A DNA stretch of 64,000 nucleotides from Psychrobium sp. MM17-31 (GTDB lineage Bacteria > Pseudomonadota > Gammaproteobacteria > Enterobacterales > Psychrobiaceae): positions 1 to 64,000 of the forward strand of contig NZ_JAKRGA010000007.1 in NCBI RefSeq assembly GCF_022347785.1, in the 5' to 3' direction. Position 1 is the first letter of the stretch. The number at the start of each line of letters is the position of its first letter. A program made the translations under genes and the position numbers. Of the stretch, positions 36,747-47,155 are shown one piece after another. The notes below the pieces were generated by a model that saw nothing but the letters and a program-made list of their open reading frames with translations, did no database searches and was not told where the DNA came from.

Positions 36747-38333
36747 CTAGTGGCGGAAATGACGCATGCCGGTAAATATCATCGTCATGCCATGCTCATC
36801 AGCCGCTTCAATAATCTCTTCATCGCGAATCGAACCACCTGGCTGAATCACACAAGTGATGCCAGCAGCAGCTGCTGCGTCGATACCGTCGCGGAATGGG
36901 AAGAATGCATCTGATGCCATTACGCTACCCGGTACTGTTAAGCCTTCGTCTTCTGCCTTGATGCCTGCGATTTTAGCTGAGTAAACGCGGCTCATTTGGC
37001 CAGCGCCAACACCAACTGTCATGCCGTCTTTGGCGTAAACGATAGCGTTTGATTTAACGAACTTAGCTACTTTCCAACAGAACATTAAGTCTTTTAATTC
37101 TTGCTCGCTTGGTTGACGTTTTGAAACAACTTTTAAGTCGCTTTCGGTCACCATGCCAAGATCTTTGTCTTGTACTAACATGCCTCCGTTAACGCGCTTG
37201 TAGTCAAGGCCAGCGTCTTTAGTGCTGAACTCACCACAGGCGAGTAAGCGAACGTTTTTCTTCGCCGCGACAATGGCCACTGCTTCATCGCTAACGGTAG
37301 GTGCGATAATCACTTCAACAAATTGACGATCAACGATTGCTTGCGCTGTTTTAGCATCTAGCTCGCGGTTAAAGGCGATGATACCGCCAAATGCTGATGT
37401 CGGGTCAGTCTTAAACGCGCGATCGTAAGCACCTAGGATGTCGTCGCCAATAGCAACGCCACATGGGTTAGCGTGCTTAACGATAACACAGGCTGGTTCG
37501 CTAAATTCTTTAACACACTCTAGTGCAGCGTCTGTGTCAGCGATGTTGTTAAACGATAGCGCTTTACCTTGTAGCTGCTTAGCGGTCGATACTGATGCTT
37601 CAGTCGGATTGGCTTCAACGTAGAAAGCAGCTTGTTGGTGGCTGTTTTCACCGTAGCGTAAATCTTGTTGCTTGATTAATTGCGTGTTGAAAGTGCGTGC
37701 GAATTTAGAATCTTCGCTGCTTGCTTCACGGTGTGATGGCACCATAGTACCGAAGTAGTTCGCAATCATGCCATCGTATGCCGCAGTGTGCTCGAATGCA
37801 GCGATAGCTAAGTCAAAGCGCGTCTCGTAAGTTGTTGCACCGTCATTTTCGTTCATTTCCGCAATGACGCGATCGTAATCGCTAGCGTTAACGATGATAG
37901 TAGTGTCTTTGTGGTTCTTCGCCGTTGAACGAACCATAGTTGGGCCGCCGATATCGATGTTTTCGATAGCGTCTTCTAATGTGCAGCCTTCTTTGGCAAC
38001 AGTATCAGCAAATGGGTAAAGGTTAACAACAACCATGTCGATAGGGTTGATGTTATTGGCTTCCATAACTGCTTCGTCAGTACCGCGACGTGCCAAGATG
38101 CCGCCGTGAACTTTAGGGTGTAGCGTTTTAACACGGCCGTCCATGATTTCTGGATGACCTGTGTAGTCAGATACTTCGATGGTGGTGATTCCGTTTGCTT
38201 CCAGCAATTTGGCCGTACCGCCGGTAGAAAGAATTTCTACGCCACGATCGCTAAGCGATTTAGCGAATTCGACGATACCAGTTTTATCTGAAACGCTCAG
38301 TAATGCGCGTTTGATAGGTCTTGATGCTGACAT
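36747..38333 (-). CDS. purH: AICAR transformylase / IMP cyclohydrolase
   Basis: The 528-residue bifunctional protein has the IMP cyclohydrolase domain first ([46 protein letters not shown]) and the transformylase second ([49 protein letters not shown]). It performs the last two steps to IMP. It forms an operon with purD. Confidence 0.98.
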   Translation of the reverse strand: MSASRPIKRALLSVSDKTGIVEFAKSLSDRGVEILSTGGTAKLLEANGITTIEVSDYTGHPEIMDGRVKTLHPKVHGGILARRGTDEAVMEANNINPIDMVVVNLYPFADTVAKEGCTLEDAIENIDIGGPTMVRSTAKNHKDTTIIVNASDYDRVIAEMNENDGATTYETRFDLAIAAFEHTAAYDGMIANYFGTMVPSHREASSEDSKFARTFNTQLIKQQDLRYGENSHQQAAFYVEANPTEASVSTAKQLQGKALSFNNIADTDAALECVKEFSEPACVIVKHANPCGVAIGDDILGAYDRAFKTDPTSAFGGIIAFNRELDAKTAQAIVDRQFVEVIIAPTVSDEAVAIVAAKKNVRLLACGEFSTKDAGLDYKRVNGGMLVQDKDLGMVTESDLKVVSKRQPSEQELKDLMFCWKVAKFVKSNAIVYAKDGMTVGVGAGQMSRVYSAKIAGIKAEDEGLTVPGSVMASDAFFPFRDGIDAAAAAGITCVIQPGGSIRDEEIIEAADEHGMTMIFTGMRHFRH

Positions 38334-38466
38334 TAGGATGAAGCCTCGTTGAGTAAGTTGATTAAAAGTTTTTATCATTCAGTATCTTATGTAGAAGATG
38401 CTAATCATAAAAGCTCTATCTGATGACACTTTGTGAGTCACCTCAAAAATTCGGCGCTCATTTTAC

Positions 38467-38482
38467 AAGAAAACGTGATCTA
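38467..38482 (-). promoter_or_regulatory. Possible degenerate PurR operator upstream of purH
   Basis: On the minus strand the 16-mer TAGATCACGTTTTCTT keeps the right half (ACGTTTTC) of the E. coli PurR consensus but not the left half. It lies about 135 bases before the purH ATG, next to a plausible TTGCCA ... TAAAAT promoter. The rest of the 38334-38641 gap (308 bases) holds only the upstream leader of the plus-strand gene at 38642. Confidence 0.3.
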
Positions 38483-38641
38483 TTTGGCAAAAAAATTCGT
38501 GTTTTCGTCAATTAAAGTGGATTTCTAGGCTAACAGCTTATTTTTGAGAGTTTTTGCGAATGATTGCATATCAAAATCTCATGCTTTATGTTGGTGAATT
38601 CGGGAGCGAATTTAATACTGCGGTCAAAAAGGGACTGAATC

Positions 38642-39346
38642 ATGAAAAGTGTTGAGCAATACATTCTAAAATTACCTACTGGTGTATTGAGTTTAATCGC
38701 AGTGCTATTAGCTAGCTATAGTCCCCCATTGATTCTGGTGGTGATTGCGGTTTGTTTAGTATTTGCCGACATCGTACTTGGTTATATCAAGCAGCAAGCA
38801 ATGAACTCGCTCTTAGCTAAGAACCATCATCTTCAAAAACAGGTAGTTCAACTGACAAAAGACAAGAAAAAAGCCGAAGAACTTGCCAATTCGGTGCCGC
38901 AGTTTGGCCGTAAAGTGTTTCCATTGTGGTCACAGCACATTCAAGATTGCATTGATTTATCTACCCGCGAGATCAATCGAGTTTGTCAGTATTTCACTAA
39001 CACCATCGAACATTTAAAAGCTGGAGGGCAGCTGTCGCACGGTCAGTTGATGGAAGGGGAATTCGAGCTTATTTCAAATCAAATTGTCCATAACGCCGAA
39101 CAAGGGATTGAATCTATTCAATTTCAAGATCGAGTTTCGCAAATCATGTCGCACATGAGCGCCTCGATGACTGAGCTTAGCTTTAAGTGTGAAAGTCATT
39201 ATCCCATCGATATCGATGAGTTCTTACATATTAACTCGGCGACTTATACCACCGAAGATGAGCGAATGGCGTATCAACAGCTCACGGGAAAAGCGGCTAT
39301 CGCATCGAGCAAATTAGAAGACAGCGATGAGGTGACGTTGTTTTAG
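38642..39346 (+). CDS. Membrane-anchored protein with a CheZ/chemoreceptor-like helical region
   Basis: The 234-residue protein has a hydrophobic N-terminus with one or two membrane helices (VLSLIAVLLASYSPPLILVV) followed by a coiled coil (about 50-90) and long helices. The segments LWSQHIQDCIDLSTREINRV and IESIQFQDRVSQIMSHM recall the helical hairpins of CheZ and of methyl-accepting proteins (the FQD...Q motif), but no phosphatase or methylation site can be claimed. AGGGA lies seven bases before the ATG. Probably a signalling or scaffold protein; no chemotaxis genes are nearby. Confidence 0.6.
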   Translation: MKSVEQYILKLPTGVLSLIAVLLASYSPPLILVVIAVCLVFADIVLGYIKQQAMNSLLAKNHHLQKQVVQLTKDKKKAEELANSVPQFGRKVFPLWSQHIQDCIDLSTREINRVCQYFTNTIEHLKAGGQLSHGQLMEGEFELISNQIVHNAEQGIESIQFQDRVSQIMSHMSASMTELSFKCESHYPIDIDEFLHINSATYTTEDERMAYQQLTGKAAIASSKLEDSDEVTLF

Positions 39347-39405
39347 CTCCTTACCTTTGCATCTTTGTTTTGAGACAGCACTTTATTTTTGAAACAGTAA
39401 GTTAG

Positions 39406-39436
39406 CAAAAAGGCGCCACAAGTTGCCTTGTGACGC
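39406..39436 (-). terminator. Terminator of the double-hydrolase gene
   Basis: On the minus strand GCGTCACAAG / CTTGTGGCGC forms a stem (one mismatch) with a GCAA loop followed by CTTTTT, just after the stop codon of the gene at 39460-41277. Confidence 0.78.
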
Positions 39437-39459
39437 AAAAGGGACACGGAACTTATTGG

Positions 39460-41277
39460 CTATTTTAGTAGGTGGGTTATCGCCTCGATAATTACCTCTG
39501 GATGTTGGAATGTCACCATGTGGCTGCTATTTTCCAAGGGAATGTACTGACCATGAGTACGTTTAGCTATCATCTGGCTCCACTGAGTTCCTTCTTGATG
39601 CCATTTAGTCAGGCCTTCCACGTATTCTGGCTCAGCGTTTTCGATTTCTTTGAGTTCAAAATCGGTGTCGATGATGGTGATAGGCACAGCGTCCGTGATT
39701 TCAAACTCAGATACAGTGTTTAGATCGTCGTGGTAATTTATAACCTCTCTTGCACGGATTATTTGTTTATCGATTGAAGCGCGACTTTGACTGATGGCAT
39801 CGTAGTAACTCCAATCAACATCATTTGTGTATTTATCACTTACCAAGGCTTGATGTTCTGTGCGCTCTGCTTCGAGTTTTCCCAACGTTCGCTCAGTCCA
39901 TTTTCCAGCCTCTATGTGCGGAATAAGGTGCTCTTCAACTTGTCGGAACCAAGAAACAGGATAATCTTGATAGTGGGCGATTGAGTGAGGTAACAGTACA
40001 TCAGGGTCGATCCAAACCATGCCTTTTACTGCTGTTGTAGATGTATCGGGTAAGTTGTACCACGCCTGTGATAACAGATTGCTACTGGCGTAACTCACCA
40101 TAATAATTTCTTGCTCGCCAAGATGCTTGAGGGTCTGCTCTAGCAGTGGGGCAAAAGAGGTATAAGATGGTTTGTCGCTCAGGCTACTAAATCCATTGCC
40201 TAAGCGCTCAATAACATGAACGCGGTGGGTTTTGGCGATTAGCGGTTGCAACAAGGCAAACCAGGCGCTGTCGGCGTGATAATTCTTGTTAAAGCCTGAG
40301 AGTAGAATTACCGCCGGCCCCTGATGGTTAAGCCCCATACTGCGCACGTGAACTTCTTTACTACCTTCATCTGTATCTACTCGATAAAGACTCGATTGCG
40401 CATCCATTGCTTTGCTACTGACAGAGTCAAAAAATGCAATCACTTCCTTTGTGGTGTTGTAGTCGACAAACGACCAGCTGTGTTGACCATCTTCAATCGC
40501 CACAAGTTTATTGATGTGCTCGTCATTTTGATAAACACGCTGCTCCATTTTATCCGTGCTAGTTAGCTCAGCTTCGGTTTCAATATTGTTTTGCTTGGCG
40601 ATAAGGTCGATAGCTTGTTCGCTACTAATAAGCGCGAAGTTGCCATTGGGTTGGCCTTGATAAGGAAGCACTGTGTCTTTTTTACCCTGAACGATAAGGT
40701 AGTTAGTATCGTTTTCAATCTGGCAGCTTTCAGATAGCTGCTTAGACATTGGCGCAGCGATAGTTGCGATGGCCTTAAATTGCAACTGGCTATTACACAT
40801 GAGGTTTTGTGCAAAGAGTCCACCTTGGGAGAAGCCAACCGCGTAGAGTTCATCTTCGAGAATGTTGTAATCTTCTTTGATGTCTTTGACGATATTTTCA
40901 ATATATCCGAGATCATCGACGCCCAATCGATGTGGCTTGTTGCAGTTACAACCTTCGTTCCATTCTTCTACTTTTGATTGAGGATAGACAACTAAATAGT
41001 TGTTTGCTTCACTCTCCAAAATGGCCATTTCTTGCATGCTAATGGCTCCTTGCATTGAACCATGCAAAGCGAGTAGTAGTTTATAAGATTTGTTGGGGTT
41101 CAATCCCGCTTCGGATTTTGCAATGTAATATTTTCTATCTTGAATAGCGACTGATTCAAGGTTTGGCGGTAAGGTTGCGTTGCTAGAGGTGCTTGAAGTT
41201 TTCACCGAGCCATTGCATCCTGAAATAAGCCAAGAAGTGGCGAGCAGGGCGCTTAATAAGTAGGTATGTCGACGCAT
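39460..41277 (-). CDS. Lipoprotein with two fused alpha/beta-hydrolase domains
   Basis: The 605-residue product has a lipobox ISGC (Cys21). The first domain (about 40-290) looks like a PHB-depolymerase/feruloyl-esterase-type hydrolase: LLLALHGSMQGA, nucleophile GFSQGGLFAQ, GKKDTVLPYQG with a likely acid residue, and a late DGQHSWSF with a likely His. The second (about 310-605) is a distinct hydrolase: PAVILLSGFNKNYH, VHVIERLGNGFS, a modified nucleophile elbow SYASSN and NSSHMVTFQHPEVI with a likely His. Surface or periplasmic esterase activity is probable; the substrate is unknown. It is divergent from a ToxR-like regulator that may control it. Confidence 0.8.
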   Translation of the reverse strand: MRRHTYLLSALLATSWLISGCNGSVKTSSTSSNATLPPNLESVAIQDRKYYIAKSEAGLNPNKSYKLLLALHGSMQGAISMQEMAILESEANNYLVVYPQSKVEEWNEGCNCNKPHRLGVDDLGYIENIVKDIKEDYNILEDELYAVGFSQGGLFAQNLMCNSQLQFKAIATIAAPMSKQLSESCQIENDTNYLIVQGKKDTVLPYQGQPNGNFALISSEQAIDLIAKQNNIETEAELTSTDKMEQRVYQNDEHINKLVAIEDGQHSWSFVDYNTTKEVIAFFDSVSSKAMDAQSSLYRVDTDEGSKEVHVRSMGLNHQGPAVILLSGFNKNYHADSAWFALLQPLIAKTHRVHVIERLGNGFSSLSDKPSYTSFAPLLEQTLKHLGEQEIIMVSYASSNLLSQAWYNLPDTSTTAVKGMVWIDPDVLLPHSIAHYQDYPVSWFRQVEEHLIPHIEAGKWTERTLGKLEAERTEHQALVSDKYTNDVDWSYYDAISQSRASIDKQIIRAREVINYHDDLNTVSEFEITDAVPITIIDTDFELKEIENAEPEYVEGLTKWHQEGTQWSQMIAKRTHGQYIPLENSSHMVTFQHPEVIIEAITHLLK

Positions 41278-41433
41278 AATCTCTCTCTTTTTGTTGATAG
41301 TTGTTGTTAGTTATTGTGGTGATACTCATAGCATCACGAGAGAGTATTAGGTGACATAGTTTGAGCTTATGTTTTTATTATGTTTGTGTTATGTTTTTAA
41401 AAGTTTAATAAATTCAATGGAATACGTATTATT

Positions 41434-43437
41434 ATGAGCTGTGTTATTGCAGGTGTTATCTTTGATTCTACACAGCGTTTTTTGAAAAAGGACGATGAAA
41501 CTCGTCATCTTGAGCCTAAAGTTTTTGCCTTGTTATCAACGTTAATTGAGGCAGAAGGACAAATCGTCACCCGTGAACAGTTGATTGTTGATGTTTGGAA
41601 TAATCGAGTGGTGGGGGAAAGTGCCATTAATCGAACTGTGTCTTTGTTGCGAGGACATTTTTCAGCATTGACAGATCGAGATGTTGTGGAAACGGTGCCG
41701 ACTCAAGGTTATCGATTGGTGGCATCAGTTGAAGCATTGCAACCTCAATCTGACGTAGTTATTGACGCTGCTAGTTCAAAACGGCCTGCCAATTGGATTT
41801 TTGCATTGGCTTTAATCTTAATCGCAGTAATTATTGGCGGTGTATTTGCTGTTAAACAATATTCGCCACGCACTGAAATCCCTCAATTGACGCTAAAACA
41901 CGGCCCTTTGATCGGGCTTAAAGGCTGGGAATACAAAATTTCGACAAGTCTGGATGGCGCATTTTTATTATTTCATCATCTCGATGCTGAACATCGGCAA
42001 CGGGTGTATTTGTATAATACGCGCTCCCACACTAAACAGATTATTCTAGAAAACGCTTTGGCTGCACTTTCACCGGATGGCCAACAGGTTGTGTACGCGA
42101 AAGATAGTAAGCAGTGTGAAATCTACGTGATGGATTTAGCTACGCGGGAATCTAAAACCATTGCATCTTGCAGCGAATTGCCAAGTACATTGGTTTGGGG
42201 CGGTAACAATACGATTTATTTCAACAAGCGATTTAGTAAATCTCATCCCTATCAAGTTTATAACTATCAGCTTGATACCTCACGTTTGCAGCAAATTACC
42301 AACCCAACGAGTGATAACAATACCCGTGGCGACTTTAAGGTGGCGGCGCAACTTGATAGTGATTTGATTGCTGTACTGCGTTATGTAAGTGAAGAAGAAA
42401 CAGAGCTATTGGTCTTTAAACAACAGCAATTACTAAAACGTCGTAGTTTTGCCAAGCGCCTTAAGCATCTCGCTTGGATACCAAATTCTGAAAAACTGAT
42501 GGTGGCGAATGATCATGCGCTTTTTCAAGTCGATAATGAGTTACAACTACTTAAAGAGTTAACCACCAATATTAACTCCCTTGCTATCTATCAGGGGGCT
42601 AACCAGAATCATCTTTTGCTTAGCTCGGCGCTAGTAAATAGCGAAATCGTTAAGTTTGACATTGACTCCAAGCAGCAAAGAGTGTGGCAAGAAAGTGGGC
42701 AAATTGAGCTTCTTCCTCGTGTACAAAAAGATAGAAAGCTAGTGTTGTCTACACGCTTTAATAACCATCAATGGTGGCAAGTATCAGAACAACAGGCTCA
42801 GCTTTTAGACATAAATTTGCCTTTCAATTTACAGTTCGTGCGTTATGAGCTCTCGTCAGACGGTAAGTACTTAGTCTTTAGTAAACAAGGTTCGATTTAC
42901 GAAATAGATCTGGATTCTAAACAGCTACACAAATTATTTGCGTCGCCGCAATCGAGCTATGTCGTTAACTATGATGTTAGCAGTGATGAAAGAAGTGTTA
43001 TTTATAGCAGTAATCATACGGGACAGTGGCAACTTTGGCGCTTTGACCGAACTAGACAAGATCACACTCAGCTTACCGAACAAGGTGGTTATAGTGGCTG
43101 GATTTGGCAAGAATATCTTTACTATTCCAAATTCGCCGTTGATGGCTTGTGGCGTAAACGGCTTGATGGCAAAGGCAGTAATGAAGAGTTAATAATTAAG
43201 GATTTTGATCGTATTAACTGGCTCAACTGGCGTATTGTCGGTGATAACCTGTACTTTTATCGGCCTAAATCGGGAATTTGGCGCAGCAATTTAAATTCTG
43301 GTACGGAAGAGATGATGATGGCAACAACTGCGGAATTCGTCCATCAATACACAATATCGCCTGATCAAAAAAGTATCTATTGGGTGAAGCGCTTACCGAT
43401 CCAAGGAGACATTTACGAATATATGCTTAGCCAATAA
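41434..43437 (+). CDS. ToxR/CadC-like membrane regulator with a periplasmic beta-propeller
   Basis: The 667-residue protein has an N-terminal winged-helix domain (EPKVFALLSTLIEAEGQIVT, REQLIVDVWNNRVVGESAIN, PTQGYRLVA), one transmembrane helix (about 122-144), and a large C-terminal part made of TolB/WD-like blades (for example SPDGQQVVYAKDSKQCEIYV, SSDGKYLVFSKQGSIYEIDL). This is the design of one-component membrane regulators that sense in the periplasm and bind DNA from the membrane. The divergent double-hydrolase gene is the likely target. The end overlaps convergent azlD by 11 bases. Confidence 0.87.
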   Translation: MSCVIAGVIFDSTQRFLKKDDETRHLEPKVFALLSTLIEAEGQIVTREQLIVDVWNNRVVGESAINRTVSLLRGHFSALTDRDVVETVPTQGYRLVASVEALQPQSDVVIDAASSKRPANWIFALALILIAVIIGGVFAVKQYSPRTEIPQLTLKHGPLIGLKGWEYKISTSLDGAFLLFHHLDAEHRQRVYLYNTRSHTKQIILENALAALSPDGQQVVYAKDSKQCEIYVMDLATRESKTIASCSELPSTLVWGGNNTIYFNKRFSKSHPYQVYNYQLDTSRLQQITNPTSDNNTRGDFKVAAQLDSDLIAVLRYVSEEETELLVFKQQQLLKRRSFAKRLKHLAWIPNSEKLMVANDHALFQVDNELQLLKELTTNINSLAIYQGANQNHLLLSSALVNSEIVKFDIDSKQQRVWQESGQIELLPRVQKDRKLVLSTRFNNHQWWQVSEQQAQLLDINLPFNLQFVRYELSSDGKYLVFSKQGSIYEIDLDSKQLHKLFASPQSSYVVNYDVSSDERSVIYSSNHTGQWQLWRFDRTRQDHTQLTEQGGYSGWIWQEYLYYSKFAVDGLWRKRLDGKGSNEELIIKDFDRINWLNWRIVGDNLYFYRPKSGIWRSNLNSGTEEMMMATTAEFVHQYTISPDQKSIYWVKRLPIQGDIYEYMLSQ

Positions 43438-43744
43438 ACCACTTGTAACTGAAGAAGCACGCCATGCTGACAACAATGGTTAGCAAGGTGTTTTTCTTCC
43501 ACAGACCAATAATCACCGCAATCAAACCGCCGACAAAATAGGGATTATTAAGCGATATATCTAGCTCACCAGTTGGCATCACAACACTGGGCACCCAGAT
43601 CGCAGTGAGCACACAAGGCGCGCTAAACTTTAATGCACGCTCTAGTTTGGTTGGTAGCGCGATGTTGTTTGCCTTAGCATAAAGCGCATAGCGAATACTA
43701 AAAGTGACCAATGCCATTAAGGCGATTAACAGCCAAATATTCAT
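43427..43744 (-). CDS. azlD: AzlD-family branched-chain amino-acid export subunit
   Basis: The 105-residue integral membrane protein (three to four helices) begins IWLLIALMALVTFSIRYALY and has the AzlD-like AIWVPSVVMPTGELDISLNNPYFVGG in family phase (shown as adjacent blocks). It partners AzlC in exporting branched-chain amino acids or analogues. Its ATG overlaps the azlC stop codon (TAATG), so the two are translationally coupled. Confidence 0.88.
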   Translation of the reverse strand: MNIWLLIALMALVTFSIRYALYAKANNIALPTKLERALKFSAPCVLTAIWVPSVVMPTGELDISLNNPYFVGGLIAVIIGLWKKNTLLTIVVSMACFFSYKWFIG

Positions 43745-44454
43745 TAGTTCGCCTCCTGTACTCGGCGAGAATCAAGCAGATATCCGACTGCCATACCGCT
43801 GATTGATGCGATGACTAAGCCGAGTTTATGAGGCAGTGAATAAGTAACAACAGCTACAATGGCACTGGTTAGTACTCCCGCGACCATTGGCTTGTTGACC
43901 AAATGCGGCATCACCATACCAATAAAAGTCGCCGACATAGCGAAATCTAAGCCCCAATTACCAATTCCTTCGACATTGGCACCAAAGAAAATACCTACGA
44001 CGGTCGCGATATTCCAGCTGACAAAAAATGACACGCCAACACCGAGGTAATGCCAATGATTATTATCGGCTTGAGGGTTTTGTAAATAGCGCGGATAGGT
44101 GGCGGCAAATACTTCGTCGACCAATAGGAAACCTAAAGGAATACGCCATTTCTGTGGTAAATGCTTAACGTGAGGCAACATGCTAGCAGCGTATATGAGA
44201 TGGCGCAGGTTGATAATAATAGTCGCACCGACGATAAAGCCCATTGATGTACCTGCGGCGAGCATTCCCACTGCCACAAATTGCGCCGAACCAGCAAAGA
44301 CAATACTCGACATGCCTATAGTCTGCCAAATATCAAAACCCGCATTCATCGCTAGCGTTCCGAAAATTACGCCAAAGGGCAGACCGCCTAATACCAAGGG
44401 AATCGAATCGATAACACCACGGTTGAATTGTTGGGAATTAGAATAAGATTGCAT
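43744..44454 (-). CDS. azlC: AzlC-family branched-chain amino-acid exporter
   Basis: The membrane protein (about 236 residues) has the AzlC start GVIDSIPLVLGGLPFGVIFG, GMSSIVFAGSAQFVAVGML and NLRHLIYAASM. With AzlD it forms a small export permease. The ATG at 44454 is used; an in-frame TTG at 44478 would add eight residues, and neither has a good SD site. Confidence 0.9.
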   Translation of the reverse strand: MQSYSNSQQFNRGVIDSIPLVLGGLPFGVIFGTLAMNAGFDIWQTIGMSSIVFAGSAQFVAVGMLAAGTSMGFIVGATIIINLRHLIYAASMLPHVKHLPQKWRIPLGFLLVDEVFAATYPRYLQNPQADNNHWHYLGVGVSFFVSWNIATVVGIFFGANVEGIGNWGLDFAMSATFIGMVMPHLVNKPMVAGVLTSAIVAVVTYSLPHKLGLVIASISGMAVGYLLDSRRVQEAN

Positions 44455-44553
44455 TGAAAATGTTATATTATCAGTCAATTAGCTTACTGAGCATACTAAT
44501 ATGAAATGATGGTCGAACCTAGTAGTTATAAGTTGTATTTTATAACGCTAAAG

Positions 44554-44588
44554 AAAAAGCCCATTTAGCAAAACTAAATGGGCTTTTT
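44554..44588 (-). terminator. Terminator of dusB-fis
   Basis: The perfect 15-base stem AAAAAGCCCATTTAG / CTAAATGGGCTTTTT with a five-base loop lies 21 bases after the fis stop codon; the T run is present on the minus strand. Confidence 0.92.
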
Positions 44589-44609
44589 GTTGCAATGGCT
44601 AAGCAGTGC

Positions 44610-44918
44610 TTAGTTCATGCCGTATTTCTTTAATTTCTTACGTAAAGTACCACGGTTGATACCTAGTAAGTTAGCTGCGCGAGTTTGGTTACCGCGAGTA
44701 AATTGCATAGTTAGGTCTAATAGTGGACGTTCCATTTCACATAAAACCATTTCGTAAACTTCAGTTGGTTCTTCGCCGTCTAATTGAGCAAAAAAGTTGC
44801 TAACTGCACGCTTTACTGAGTCACGTAATAATTGTGGACGTACTGTACCGTTGGCTAGTTGGATTGGTTCAACTGTTAATGGATTGTCAGTGGTAGCGTT
44901 GTTGTGTTGATCAAACAT
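44610..44918 (-). CDS. fis: Nucleoid-associated DNA-bending protein Fis
   Basis: The 102-residue protein has the family C-terminal HTH ([19 protein letters not shown]) and the [18 protein letters not shown] core, with the usual length of about 98-102 residues. Fis bends DNA and activates rRNA promoters during fast growth. It follows dusB by 20 bases, the conserved dusB-fis operon of gammaproteobacteria. Confidence 0.98.
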   Translation of the reverse strand: MFDQHNNATTDNPLTVEPIQLANGTVRPQLLRDSVKRAVSNFFAQLDGEEPTEVYEMVLCEMERPLLDLTMQFTRGNQTRAANLLGINRGTLRKKLKKYGMN

Positions 44919-44938
44919 GTGAAATTTGCTCTTCTTAA

Positions 44939-45898
44939 TTAAATATTATCTGTAAAAATGCGATTTAACACTGCCAATTGTTCGTCGGCAGTTTCTATCT
45001 TAAATAGCTCTTGGCGTAACTCGTTACGCTGCTCCTTGAGATACCAACCTATGTGTTTGCGAGCTATACGAACGCCTTGATAGTCGCCGTAAAACTCGTG
45101 CAACGCGCGCACATGGTTGAGTAATGTCTCACTCACTTCAGTAGCAGCTACTGGGGCGAGTTTCTCTCCCGTTGTTAGGTAATGATTGATCTCCCGGAAT
45201 ATCCAAGGGTTACCTTGGGCACCACGACCAACCATAACGGCGTCAGCACCGGTGTAATCTAATACTTCACGGGCCTTCTCCGGTGTTGTTATGTCACCAT
45301 TGGCAACCACAGGAATCGAAATCGCCTGCTTGATGGCTTTAATGGTGTCGTATTCGGCAAAACCCTTGTACATACACTTACGGGTTCTACCGTGTACGGC
45401 GAGTGACTGAATGCCGGCATCTTGTGCCAGCTTCGCAATGTCTACGCCATTGCGGTTTTCAGGATCCCAACCAGTACGAATTTTTAGTGTCACTGGAACT
45501 TCAACAGCGTTTACCACGGCATCGAGAATACTTTCCACAACGTCGGGATATTGTAATAACGCGCTACCAGCGAGTTTCTTGTTCACCTTTTTGGCGGGAC
45601 AACCCATATTGATATCGATTATCTGCGCACCTTGCTCAACATTAAATTGAGCGGCGGCTGCCATCTCGCTGGGATCGCTACCTGCAATTTGCACGCTGCG
45701 GATACCTGCTTCGTCGGTGTGAGTCATGCGATGCGTTGATTTGCTGCTGGCCCAAACCTTAGGGTTCGAAGAACACATTTCCGAGACGGTCATTCCGGCG
45801 CCGAGTTTAAAACACAGCTCGCGAAATGGTTTATCAGTAATACCGGCCATCGGGGCTAAAATGATTGGATTGGCTAATTGGTACTGACCAATCTTCAT
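44939..45898 (-). CDS. dusB: tRNA-dihydrouridine synthase B
   Basis: The 319-residue flavoenzyme shows [20 protein letters not shown] at the start, [20 protein letters not shown] containing the catalytic Cys, [26 protein letters not shown] and [14 protein letters not shown]. It reduces uridine to dihydrouridine in tRNA. It is the first gene of dusB-fis. Confidence 0.97.
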   Translation of the reverse strand: MKIGQYQLANPIILAPMAGITDKPFRELCFKLGAGMTVSEMCSSNPKVWASSKSTHRMTHTDEAGIRSVQIAGSDPSEMAAAAQFNVEQGAQIIDINMGCPAKKVNKKLAGSALLQYPDVVESILDAVVNAVEVPVTLKIRTGWDPENRNGVDIAKLAQDAGIQSLAVHGRTRKCMYKGFAEYDTIKAIKQAISIPVVANGDITTPEKAREVLDYTGADAVMVGRGAQGNPWIFREINHYLTTGEKLAPVAATEVSETLLNHVRALHEFYGDYQGVRIARKHIGWYLKEQRNELRQELFKIETADEQLAVLNRIFTDNI

Positions 45899-45931
45899 AC
45901 GATATTTACCTCTATTTCGTCAGGGGAGCGT

Positions 45932-45959
45932 ATATTACTCATTTTTTATCAGATTGCAA
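45932..45959 (-). promoter_or_regulatory. Sigma-70 promoter of dusB-fis
   Basis: On the minus strand TTGCAA (-35) and TAATAT (-10) are 16 bases apart, followed by a GC-rich discriminator (ACGCTCCCC) and a likely start near 45925, just before dusB. A GC-rich discriminator is typical of stringently controlled promoters such as fis. The rest of the 45899-46221 gap is AT-rich and contains no gene. Confidence 0.6.
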
Positions 45960-46221
45960 AGCTCAATATTTAATCAAAATTCAATTAAAAAACTTGACTG
46001 TAGAAAAATGTGATTTATGACAGTTTTGGAAGTGTGAATTTCACTAAAAATCGCCTTGTCATGCTTTTTTAGCGCTTTATTGAGTGAAATTTGTCACGGT
46101 TTTGTTGAGAGATTGTTCTATAAAAATGACAAATAAAAATATATATGTGGTTAAAAAACAACAACTGGTAAAAATGCGATAAAAGAATTGTCCTTTATCG
46201 CATGAGGTTTGTTTAGGTTGA

Positions 46222-47097
46222 TTAGCGCTTAATCCCGTTCAAACGGATCCACTCGTCTTGTTCGGTGGCTGGTTCCATCTCGAACCATTGGCCGTAAACT
46301 TCGCGTAGTTTTTCCGCTTGTGATGGTAATAAGCCAGATAATGCTAATGGGCCGCCGCTTTTTACTAAGCCTTGCATCAGTGGAGCAAGTTCTTCTAATG
46401 GACCGGCTAAGATATTGGCGACTAATACGTCTCCCACTAAATCTTGTGGTTGATCTTGTGGTAGGTACAGTTCGATTTTGTCTTCGACGCCATTGCGCTT
46501 AGCGTTTTCTTTACTGGCTTGAATTGCTTGTGGGTCGATATCGACACCAACAACGCGGGCAGCGCCAAGTTTTAATGCGGCAATGGCTAAAATGCCTGAG
46601 CCACAGCCGAAATCAACTACGGTCTTGCCTGTTAAATCTTGGCTGTCTAACCACTGTAAACACAGCGCCGTCGTTGGGTGAGTACCAGTACCGAACGCCA
46701 GCCCTGGATCTAGCATGACATTCACGGCATCAGGATCTGGAGCTTCGCGCCAGCTTGGGCAAATCCATAGGCGCTTGCCAAATTGCATCGGGTGGAATTG
46801 ATCCATCCATTCACGCACCCAGTCTTTATCTTCTAGTGGCTCTAGCTTGTATCTAAAGTCGTTGCCGAACTGATCGTTAAGGTAGGCCATCACTTGTACC
46901 ATGTCGGTTTCGCCTTCATATAAAGCAACAACGTCAGTTTCGCCCCATAACAATGTTTCACCTGGCATTGGCTCGAATACAGGGTTGTCTTTGGCATCGA
47001 TAAAAGTCACTGATACCGCGCCGCTGTCTGATAATACATCGCCAAGGGCCTCAGCGTTTTTATCAGTTGCGTTAATTTTTAGTTGGATCCAAGGCAT
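46222..47097 (-). CDS. prmA: Ribosomal protein L11 methyltransferase
   Basis: The 291-residue product has the N-terminal substrate-recognition domain ([35 protein letters not shown]) and the methyltransferase domain with [38 protein letters not shown] and VANILAGPL. It trimethylates L11. It lies upstream of dusB-fis, a common arrangement, with a 323-base gap. Confidence 0.97.
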   Translation of the reverse strand: MPWIQLKINATDKNAEALGDVLSDSGAVSVTFIDAKDNPVFEPMPGETLLWGETDVVALYEGETDMVQVMAYLNDQFGNDFRYKLEPLEDKDWVREWMDQFHPMQFGKRLWICPSWREAPDPDAVNVMLDPGLAFGTGTHPTTALCLQWLDSQDLTGKTVVDFGCGSGILAIAALKLGAARVVGVDIDPQAIQASKENAKRNGVEDKIELYLPQDQPQDLVGDVLVANILAGPLEELAPLMQGLVKSGGPLALSGLLPSQAEKLREVYGQWFEMEPATEQDEWIRLNGIKR

Positions 47098-47155
47098 AGC
47101 TCATACCATTATTAGAAAATTTGCGGCGATTATAACCCATTGCACCAATACTTAC

